A stretch of 64,000 nt of DNA from Dyella ginsengisoli LA-4. Lineage in GTDB: Bacteria > Pseudomonadota > Gammaproteobacteria > Xanthomonadales > Rhodanobacteraceae. Every line of letters begins with the position of its first letter. The first letter of the stretch is position 1. Position numbers and translations under genes: made by a program. The stretch spans positions 124,001-188,000 of the forward strand of contig NZ_AMSF01000016.1 of assembly GCF_000334915.1 (NCBI RefSeq), given 5' to 3'. The notes beneath the pieces are model-generated. The model did no database searches and was not told the origin of the DNA. It saw only the letters and a program-made list of their open reading frames with translations. Of the stretch, positions 16,431-24,512 are shown piece after piece.

Positions 16431-17378
16431 TCAGTCGGTGTAGCCGAGGCGCTTGAGCATGCCCTCGTCGTCCACCCAACCCTCGCGGACCTTGACCCAC
16501 AGCTTGAGGAATACCTTGCGCTCGAACATTTTTTCCATGTGCCGGCGCGCGGCACTGCCGATCGCCTTGAGCTGGGCGCCGCCCTGCCCGATCACGATCG
16601 CCTTTTGGCCCTCGCGTTCGACCCAGATCACCGCATGAATCTCCGCCACGCCGTCGGGTCGATCCTCGAACCGCTCGATCTCCACCGTGGTGGCATAGGG
16701 AAGCTCCTGGTCCAACCGCAGCATCAGCTGCTCGCGCACCATCTCGGCGGCCAGAAAGCGTTCGCTGCGATCGGTGACCTCGTCTTCGCCGTAGACCGGC
16801 GGCTGTACCGGCAGGCGTGCGAGCAATGCGCGCTCGAGCTCGGGCAAACCCTTGCGCTTGAGCGCGCTGACGTAGTGGATCTCGTCGAAGGCGTGGGTTT
16901 CGGCGAGTTTGGCCACGAACGGCAGCAACACGGCCTTGTCCTTGCTCAGGTCGACCTTGTTGATCACCAGCAGACGCGGCACGGCCTGCTCGACAAGCGC
17001 GGCATAGACCGCCTCGTCCTCGTCGGTCCAGCGCGCAGCCTCGATCACCTGAACCGCGACATCGACATCGCTGATGGCCGAGCGCGCGGCACGGTTGAGG
17101 CTGCGGTTCATGGCTCGCTTGGCGCCCCGGTGCAGGCCCGGGGTATCGACGTAGAGGATCTGCCCCGCTTCGGTGGTGTTGATGCCGAGGATGCGATGGC
17201 GCGTGGTCTGCGGACGCGGACTGACAATGGACAGGCGAAAGCCGATCAGCGCGTTGAGCAAGGTGGACTTGCCCACGTTGGGGCGGCCGGCGAGGGCCAC
17301 CAGGCCGCAACGGTAGTCCTCGTGCGGGAGCTCGCGGGGAGCCTGGTCGAAATCGGGCAGGTCGATGGGGGTGTTCAT
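16431..17378 (-). CDS. era: GTPase Era
   Basis: 315 residues. G-domain motifs: GRPNVGKST (32-40, G1), DTPGLH (G3), NKVD (G4), [13 protein letters not shown] (G5). C-terminal KH domain with [13 protein letters not shown] binds the 3' end of 16S rRNA. Era checks and matures the small ribosomal subunit and is essential or nearly so in most bacteria. It lies between rnc and recO, the conserved order. The first 25 residues extend beyond the usual E. coli start and are acidic; an inner start is possible but no better ATG is seen before the G1 motif. Confidence 0.97.
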   Translation of the reverse strand: MNTPIDLPDFDQAPRELPHEDYRCGLVALAGRPNVGKSTLLNALIGFRLSIVSPRPQTTRHRILGINTTEAGQILYVDTPGLHRGAKRAMNRSLNRAARSAISDVDVAVQVIEAARWTDEDEAVYAALVEQAVPRLLVINKVDLSKDKAVLLPFVAKLAETHAFDEIHYVSALKRKGLPELERALLARLPVQPPVYGEDEVTDRSERFLAAEMVREQLMLRLDQELPYATTVEIERFEDRPDGVAEIHAVIWVEREGQKAIVIGQGGAQLKAIGSAARRHMEKMFERKVFLKLWVKVREGWVDDEGMLKRLGYTD

Positions 17379-17444
17379 GGTCTTCGTTCTATCGGGGATA
17401 TGGCGCCAGCATCGCGCCGCGGAGGCTTCGGCGCCAGCGAAAGG

Positions 17445-18101
17445 TCAGTCTTTCGACGCTTCCAGCAGGCGGGACAGCACCGACTCGGCGGCCTCCTGCT
17501 CGGCAGCACGGCGGCTCGAACCCGTGGCGGCGGCTTCCACCACCAGCGGTTCGCTGACCATGCAACGCACGTCGAACTGCTTGGCATGATCGTCACCGTG
17601 GCTGGCGACCAGCTCGTAGCGCGGCAGCGGCAGCCCAAGGGCCTGCAAGTGCTCCTGCAGCCGGGTCTTGGCATCCTTGGACGAGCGTGGCAGCGCTGCG
17701 ATACGGTCGGAGAACAGTTGCTGCACGACCCCGCGACAAGCATCGAATCCGCCGTCGAGGTACACCGCCGCGATCAGCGCCTCGAATGCGTCGGCAAGGA
17801 TCGACTCGCGACGGAAGCCGCCGCTCTTCAACTCACCGGGACCAAGCCGAAGTCGATCACCCAACTCGAGTTCGCGCGCGATCACCGCCAAGGCCTGGCC
17901 GTTCACCAGCTGCGCGCGAAGACGGGAAAGCTCACCCTCGCTGGCATTGGGGTGGGCTTCGTAGAGCATCTCGGCAACGATCGCCCCAAGAAAGGCATCG
18001 CCGAGGAATTCAAGCCTCTCGTTGTTCGGCCGGCCGACGCTGCGATGGGTGAGCGCCAGGTCGACCAGCGACAGATCGCGGAAACGATAATCGAGCGCCA
18101 A
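17445..18101 (-). CDS. rnc: Ribonuclease III
   Basis: 218 residues. The catalytic domain carries NERLEFLGDAFLG (about 26-38) with the acidic metal-binding residues, plus DAFEALIAAVYLDGG (second acidic pair). A C-terminal double-stranded RNA-binding domain (about 148-218, DAKTRLQEHLQALGLPLPRYELV ... GSSRRAAEQEAAE) follows. It cuts dsRNA in rRNA precursors and in regulatory RNA duplexes. It begins 3 bases after the DUF4845 stop, so the two are one transcript and probably coupled. Confidence 0.97.
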   Translation of the reverse strand: MALDYRFRDLSLVDLALTHRSVGRPNNERLEFLGDAFLGAIVAEMLYEAHPNASEGELSRLRAQLVNGQALAVIARELELGDRLRLGPGELKSGGFRRESILADAFEALIAAVYLDGGFDACRGVVQQLFSDRIAALPRSSKDAKTRLQEHLQALGLPLPRYELVASHGDDHAKQFDVRCMVSEPLVVEAAATGSSRRAAEQEAAESVLSRLLEASKD

Positions 18102-18104
18102 GAA

Positions 18105-18482
18105 TCACTCGCCCAGGGTGCCGGGAAGCTGCACGCTGTTGTCGAAATGCAGCAGGAAGTCGATGTTGGCGATGAAGGGGATCTGCTTGTCGTAGCTGAC
18201 GGTCAGCGTGTAGGCGCCGTTGTTGCGCGTGACATTGATGTCGTTCGGACCGACGGTGGCGTCGTCGACGTACTGAAAGTCCAGCTTGCGCAGCAGGTCC
18301 TGCCGTACCGCCTCGACCGAATGATCGCCGCCATCGGTTGCGATCTGGGACATCGCCTTCTTGACGCCCATGAACTCGATGTAGGACGGCACCAGCTTCA
18401 TCGCCATGTAGCCGAAAAAGGCGGCAATGATCAGGATGAACAGGAACCCGATCATCGTGATGCCCGACTGCTTTGATTTCAT
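18105..18482 (-). CDS. DUF4845 small membrane protein
   Basis: 125 residues. MKSKQSGITMIGFLFILIIAAFFGYMAMKLVPSYIEF shows a short positive start and a single membrane segment (about 9-30), reminiscent of a prepilin-like N-terminus, followed by a small periplasmic domain with VGPNDINVTRNNGAYTLTVSY. DUF4845 is regularly found between lepB and rnc in beta- and gammaproteobacteria; its function is not established. A good RBS (GAGGGGACT) precedes the ATG. The upstream lepB stop is 136 bases away and rnc is 3 bases downstream. Confidence 0.88.
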   Translation of the reverse strand: MKSKQSGITMIGFLFILIIAAFFGYMAMKLVPSYIEFMGVKKAMSQIATDGGDHSVEAVRQDLLRKLDFQYVDDATVGPNDINVTRNNGAYTLTVSYDKQIPFIANIDFLLHFDNSVQLPGTLGE

Positions 18483-18618
18483 AGTCCCCTCGCTATGCCG
18501 CAAAGCGGCGACCCTCGGTGATATGGATGGTGTCCAGCCGCCCCGTCGGCACGCGCTCGACCGCGCCGCAGATTCTGCACCCGGGAGCGACGATCGTCAC
18601 GCGGAGTCCGTCCCGGAA

Positions 18619-19566
18619 TCAGTGAATCAGCGTGCCGATGCGCTTCCAGTCGACGAAGCCGGTGTGCAGGCCGCGCCAGCTGAACCAGATCAGGAAGGCC
18701 TTGCCGGCCAGGTTCTTCTCCGGCAGGCAGCCCCACCAGCGGCTGTCCAGACTGTTCTCTCGATCGTCGCCCATCACCAGGTAGCATCCCTGGGGCACTT
18801 TCGACGGCACCAGCTCGTTGGGAATGGCGTTGGTAGACATGCGCGCCGGCATCCGCGCCACCAGATGGTTGACCGTCTTGCCGTCAGCCCCCGGCAGGTG
18901 CTCGGTCCAGATCGAGGCGCCGTAGTAAAGCAGCTCGGCGTCTTCCGCCCGCTGCGGATTGCCCACGTAGGGACCGAGCTCGTCCGACGGCACCGCCTTG
19001 CCGTTGATCACGATCTGGCTGTCCCGCACCTCGATCGTGTCGCCGGGCAGGCCAATCACCCGCTTGATCCAGTTCTGGCTCTGCACCGGCAGCGCGTCGG
19101 CCGGGCAGCGGTCACCGGGCCCCAGGCGCGGCGGACCGTTCTCGTCGCCGCCAACCCGGGTCAGCTTGCCGGAGGCGTCGCGGCACAGGTAGCCGGGAAA
19201 CCGGAACACGACCACGTCGCCGCGCTTGGGCTCGCCGAGATCGAGGAACTTGGTATTGAACGCCGGCAGTCGCAGACCGTAGGCGAACTTGTTGACCAGG
19301 ATGAAATCACCGACGTCCAGCGTAGGCATCATCGAGCCGGACGGGATGCGGAACGGCTCGGCGACGAACGAGCGCAACAGCAGCACCACGAACACCACCG
19401 GAAACAGCGAGCGGGCCCAATCCACCGGCACCGGATCGCGGTACTCTGCGCCGGCCGCGTCCAACCGCGCCTTGCGACGTCGATACAGCAGCAGACGATC
19501 CAGCCCCCACACCACGCCGAACAGCACGGTCAGCCCGAGCAGGATGGCGGAAAAATCGAAATCCAT
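18619..19566 (-). CDS. lepB: Signal peptidase I
   Basis: 315 residues. Two N-terminal membrane segments (about 7-27 and 52-68) anchor a periplasmic catalytic domain. The Ser/Lys dyad is visible as Ser78 in RIPSGSMMPTL and Lys168 in NWIKRVIGLPGD, with the conserved MGDDRENSLDSR near the C-terminus. It removes signal peptides from Sec- and Tat-exported proteins. It lies 71 bases after lepA, the usual partner. The insert between the catalytic strands (GYLCRDASGKLTRVGGDENG) is typical of gammaproteobacterial enzymes. Confidence 0.97.
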   Translation of the reverse strand: MDFDFSAILLGLTVLFGVVWGLDRLLLYRRRKARLDAAGAEYRDPVPVDWARSLFPVVFVVLLLRSFVAEPFRIPSGSMMPTLDVGDFILVNKFAYGLRLPAFNTKFLDLGEPKRGDVVVFRFPGYLCRDASGKLTRVGGDENGPPRLGPGDRCPADALPVQSQNWIKRVIGLPGDTIEVRDSQIVINGKAVPSDELGPYVGNPQRAEDAELLYYGASIWTEHLPGADGKTVNHLVARMPARMSTNAIPNELVPSKVPQGCYLVMGDDRENSLDSRWWGCLPEKNLAGKAFLIWFSWRGLHTGFVDWKRIGTLIH

Positions 19567-19593
19567 GTGTTGCTCCGTCAGCGGAAAACGCTC

Positions 19594-19623
19594 GGCCCGC
19601 CCCGACGATCATACCGGCGGGCC
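19594..19623 (-). other. Inverted repeat between lepA and lepB
   Basis: GGCCCGCC (19594-19601) and GGCGGGCC (19616-19623) form an 8-bp stem with a 14-base loop in the 71-base lepA-lepB gap. No T run follows on the minus strand, so it is more likely an mRNA-stabilising or pausing structure than a full terminator. Confidence 0.4.
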
Positions 19624-19637
19624 ACCACCCTCGATCC

Positions 19638-21428
<1,791 letters not shown>

Positions 21429-21533
21429 GGGCTACGCTGTCAGCTTGCACCGCGACGGGAGGGCCGTGGCGGCGTGCCTCCGGGCTGGCGGCACGAACCC
21501 GGCATTATCGCATGGAACGCCCCTTTCCCACCG

Positions 21534-21559
21534 CCCCGGGGCCAAGGGTGGCCCCGGGG
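21534..21559 (-). other. Strong hairpin between mucD and lepA
   Basis: A perfect 11-bp GC-only-rich stem (21534-21544 with 21549-21559) has a 4-base loop, just 10 bases past the mucD stop. On the minus strand no T tract follows, so it may attenuate or stabilise rather than terminate. It separates the sigma-E-type operon head from lepA-lepB-rnc-era-recO. Confidence 0.5.
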
Positions 21560-21569
21560 TGTCCAACAG

Positions 21570-23027
21570 CTACTTGTCCTGGGGCACAGTGATGCCGATG
21601 AAGCCGCTCCGGCCGTCGTGACGCACCAGCAGCAGTACCGTGCTGCCGGCCTTGACGTCCCGGGTCGCGGACTTGAAGTCGGCCACGCTGCCGATCGCCT
21701 TCTGGTCGACCCGCAGGATCACATCTCCCGGACGCAGCCCTGCCTGCGCGGCCGCCTCACCGCTGATATCGGTGATCTGCACGCCCTCGCCAGGACGCAG
21801 ACCCATCTGTTTGCGGTCATCCGCATCGATCGATCCCACCGTAAGTCCGAGCGCCTTGGCTCCGGTCATGCTGGGGACCGGGTTGCCGGCCGAGGACACC
21901 GCGTCCGGATCACGGGGAGCTGAACCAACCGTCACTTCCAGCGTCCTGTGCTTGCCATCACGCAGGATCTCCATCGGTACCCGGGTGCCCGGCTTGGTCA
22001 GACCCACCAACGGTGGCAGATCGCCCGGCTGGTCGATCTCCTGTCCGTTGTACTTGAGGATGATGTCGCCGGGCTCGATACCGGCCTTCTCCGCCCCGCT
22101 GTCGGGGCTGACCTGGGTCACCGCCGCACCGGCCCCGCGGTCGAGCTTGTAGACCTTGACCATGTCGTCGCTGATGCCCTGCACCATCACGCCGAGCTGG
22201 CCGCGGGTAACGAAGCCCTTGGTCTTGAGCTGCTCCACCGCGTTCATCGCCACGTCGATCGGGATCGAGAATGCCACGCCCTGGTAGCCGCCGGTGTTGG
22301 AGTAGATCTGCGAGTTGATGCCGACCACCTGACCCTGCAGGTTGAACAGCGGACCGCCGGAGTTGCCACGATTGATCGGCACGTCGGTCTGGATGAACGA
22401 GGTGTACGGCTGGTCGCCACTGCCCAGGTTGCGACCGATCGCGCTGACGATGCCCTGGGTCACGGTGTAGTCGAAGCCGAACGGCGAGCCGATCGCCAGC
22501 ACCCACTGGCCGGGCCTGAGCGACTGCGACTCGCCGATATGGACCGTCGGCAGCTTGCCCGGGACGCTCACCTTGAGCAAAGCGATGTCGTACTGCGGAT
22601 CGGTCCCCACCACCTTGGCCGTCAGCGTGCGTCGATCCTGCAGGCGGACCGTGACTTCGTCGGCGTGATCCACCACGTGGTTGTTGGTCAGAATGTAGCC
22701 GTCGCTGGAAATGATGAATCCGGAGCCCAGCGAGATGTGCTTCTGATCCTCGGGCGACGGCATCATGGGCATGCCGAAGAACCGGCGCAGGATCTCCGCC
22801 TGATCATCGCCTCCGGCGCCGTTGCCGGTGATCCGCGGCTGGCTGCGACCGTTGTACTTGGCCTCGACGTGAACCACCGCCGGGGCGTTCTGCTGGACGA
22901 TTCCGGTGAAATCGGGCAACGCGGCCGCAGCCGCCGCAGGGGCAGCCACCTGGGCCTGCACGCCACCGGCGGCGGCCAGACCGATAAGGACACTGCAAGC
23001 AAGCAGGCGCAGGGTGGGACGACTCAT
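21570..23027 (-). CDS. mucD: Periplasmic serine endoprotease DegP/MucD
   Basis: 485 residues with a signal peptide (about 1-25, cleavage near VQAQ). The trypsin-like domain carries the triad His117 (TNNHVVDHADE), Asp147 (QYDIALLK) and Ser223 (NRGNSGGPL), followed by two PDZ domains (about 290-380 and 400-480). DegP-family proteins degrade or hold misfolded envelope proteins; in Pseudomonas, MucD restrains the AlgU (sigma-E) response. The RBS is excellent (GGAGGAGATC before ATG). It is third after rpoE and rseA, the AlgU-operon order without MucB/MucC. Confidence 0.95.
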   Translation of the reverse strand: MSRPTLRLLACSVLIGLAAAGGVQAQVAAPAAAAAALPDFTGIVQQNAPAVVHVEAKYNGRSQPRITGNGAGGDDQAEILRRFFGMPMMPSPEDQKHISLGSGFIISSDGYILTNNHVVDHADEVTVRLQDRRTLTAKVVGTDPQYDIALLKVSVPGKLPTVHIGESQSLRPGQWVLAIGSPFGFDYTVTQGIVSAIGRNLGSGDQPYTSFIQTDVPINRGNSGGPLFNLQGQVVGINSQIYSNTGGYQGVAFSIPIDVAMNAVEQLKTKGFVTRGQLGVMVQGISDDMVKVYKLDRGAGAAVTQVSPDSGAEKAGIEPGDIILKYNGQEIDQPGDLPPLVGLTKPGTRVPMEILRDGKHRTLEVTVGSAPRDPDAVSSAGNPVPSMTGAKALGLTVGSIDADDRKQMGLRPGEGVQITDISGEAAAQAGLRPGDVILRVDQKAIGSVADFKSATRDVKAGSTVLLLVRHDGRSGFIGITVPQDK

Positions 23028-23112
23028 GATCTCCTCCTGTGGGACTAAATCAGGCAAACGGCGACCGACGACGCGTCGCAGACGCATCGGACCGGGGGTC
23101 GGGGAAGGGAAT

Positions 23113-23141
23113 AAGCGCCGCGGCTCAGCCGCGCGGCGCTT
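23113..23141 (-). other. Hairpin between rseA and mucD
   Basis: A 10-bp perfect stem (AAGCGCCGCG at 23113-23122 with its complement at 23132-23141) and a 9-base loop start 3 bases past the rseA stop. On the minus strand the next bases are ATTCCCTT, a poor T tract. It may partly terminate or set the ratio of regulators to protease. Confidence 0.55.
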
Positions 23142-23143
23142 CG

Positions 23144-23794
23144 TCACTGGGCCGTAGCGGCCTCGCGCACGGGGCGCCGGGCCGACTGACGGGCCATACC
23201 GGGATCGACCAGCAGCAGATAGCTGCCATCGGCAGCCGGCAGCGTGGCCTTTACCCGGTACGGGGAGATGGACTGCTCATACGGGGAAATCGAGTCGCCC
23301 TGCGGGTAGGACGCCATCTGCGTCATGCGCATCGGATTGCTGTTGCTGAGCCAGCGCGGTACGGCCGCAGGTGCGGGCAACGCCGATGGCGCGGGGCTTG
23401 CCGCTTGTCCCGGCGCATTCGACTGGGCAACGGAAGCCGGCCCCGGGGCACTGCTGGCGACCGGACCGGTCGGACGCGCTGCCATCAGCGCCACCACCGC
23501 CACACCTGCGGCAATGGCGCCACCTGCCGATAGACGGAGCCAGCGGTGGCGCCGCGCACGAGGCATGGCGGAAGAGGCCGAATCGCCCTCGATCGCATGC
23601 ATCACCCGGTCGGCAAACGAGGCCGTCGCCAATGCCGGCAGCTCGCGACGCAGGCTGGCTGAAGCCAGGTGGAAACGCTCCCAGCGCACCAGCAGGGCTC
23701 GATCGTGGTCGAGCCCGCGAAGCAGGAACCGAAGCTCCTCGCCAGTCAGCTCGCCGTCCATGCCGGCAGAAAGTTGTTCGGGTTGATGATTCAT
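23144..23794 (-). CDS. rseA: Anti-sigma factor RseA/MucA family
   Basis: 216 residues. The N-terminal anti-sigma domain begins EQLSAGMDGELTGEELRFLLRGLDHD, the typical RseA opening that binds sigma-E in the cytoplasm. One membrane segment (about 86-106, LRLSAGGAIAAGVAVVALMAA) is followed by a Pro/Ala-rich periplasmic region, the part cut by DegS and RseP-type proteases in stress. It overlaps rpoE by four bases (ATGA), so sigma and anti-sigma are made in step. No RseB/MucB gene follows. Sequence conservation in this family is low; the call rests on the N-terminus, topology and position. Confidence 0.9.
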   Translation of the reverse strand: MNHQPEQLSAGMDGELTGEELRFLLRGLDHDRALLVRWERFHLASASLRRELPALATASFADRVMHAIEGDSASSAMPRARRHRWLRLSAGGAIAAGVAVVALMAARPTGPVASSAPGPASVAQSNAPGQAASPAPSALPAPAAVPRWLSNSNPMRMTQMASYPQGDSISPYEQSISPYRVKATLPAADGSYLLLVDPGMARQSARRPVREAATAQ

Positions 23795-24384
23795 GCCTGA
23801 TCCTCTCGATCGGACAACAGCGGACGCAACTTAAAGTCGATGGCTTCCCGCGCACGGAAAATGCGGGAACGCACAGTACCGATGGGGCACTGCATCGCCT
23901 CGGCGATCTCTTCGTAGCTCAGACCATCCACCTCTCGCAGCGTGATTGCAGTCCGCAGCTCTTCGGGCAGGGCTTGGACCGCGGCGAACACGGTTTGTTC
24001 CACCTGCTGACGCATCATTTCGCGCTCGGGCGTCGCGGTCTCCTGCATGCGGTCGGAGCCCGGCACGAAGACGGCGTCTTCCGCGTCGATATCATCGGCC
24101 GGCGGACGCCGCCCCTGCGCCACCAGGTGGTTTTTGGCGGTGTTGACGGCGATCTTGTACATCCACGTGTAGAAGGCGCTGTCCCCGCGGAACGACCCGA
24201 TCGCCCGCCAGGCGCGGACAAACGCATCCTGGGCGATATCCTCGGCCTCGGCGTGATTGTTCGCATAGCGGGAAACAAGCCCGATGATCTTGTGCTGGTA
24301 CTTCCGCACCAGCAGGTCGAACGCCCGCTTGTCCCCTTTCTGGACGCGTTCGACCAGCGCCCGGTCCAGCTCGTTTTCGCCCAT
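23791..24384 (-). CDS. rpoE: RNA polymerase sigma-E factor (RpoE/AlgU)
   Basis: 197 residues, ECF sigma factor. Region 2 (AFDLLVRKYQHKIIGLVSRYANNHAEAEDIAQDAFVRAWRA ... FYTWMYKIAVNTAKNHL) and region 4 (LREVDGLSYEEIAEAMQCPIGTVRSRIFRAREA) are complete. It directs transcription of envelope-stress genes when RseA is degraded. The start at 24384 is chosen because a sigma-E-type promoter lies at 24449-24475; the longer frame from 24477 would begin upstream of that promoter. The order rpoE-rseA-mucD is an autoregulated stress operon. Confidence 0.97.
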   Translation of the reverse strand: MGENELDRALVERVQKGDKRAFDLLVRKYQHKIIGLVSRYANNHAEAEDIAQDAFVRAWRAIGSFRGDSAFYTWMYKIAVNTAKNHLVAQGRRPPADDIDAEDAVFVPGSDRMQETATPEREMMRQQVEQTVFAAVQALPEELRTAITLREVDGLSYEEIAEAMQCPIGTVRSRIFRAREAIDFKLRPLLSDREDQA

Positions 24385-24448
24385 CCGGGCCGTCTCCTTG
24401 ATTACTGTCGCCACGAATACCGGATTCTCGACGGGAGGATGGAGGCGG

Positions 24449-24475
24449 TCAGACAAGTCGCGACGCCGCAAGTTC
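24449..24475 (-). promoter_or_regulatory. Sigma-E/AlgU-type promoter of rpoE
   Basis: On the minus strand, GAACTT (24470-24475) and TCTGA (24449-24453) are separated by 16 bases, an exact match to the AlgU/sigma-E consensus (GAACTT, 16-17 bases, TCTGA). Transcription would start near 24442, about 57 bases before the rpoE ATG. This implies positive autoregulation. Confidence 0.85.
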
Positions 24476-24512
24476 ACCCCGCCCCTTCAGGTTGGGATGG
24501 ACCCGGCCCGGC

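Noticed and set aside
16539-18476. A 645-residue plus-strand frame opposite era and rnc
   Set aside because: Covers two essential genes on the other strand; His/Leu/Gln-rich and without similarity to known folds.
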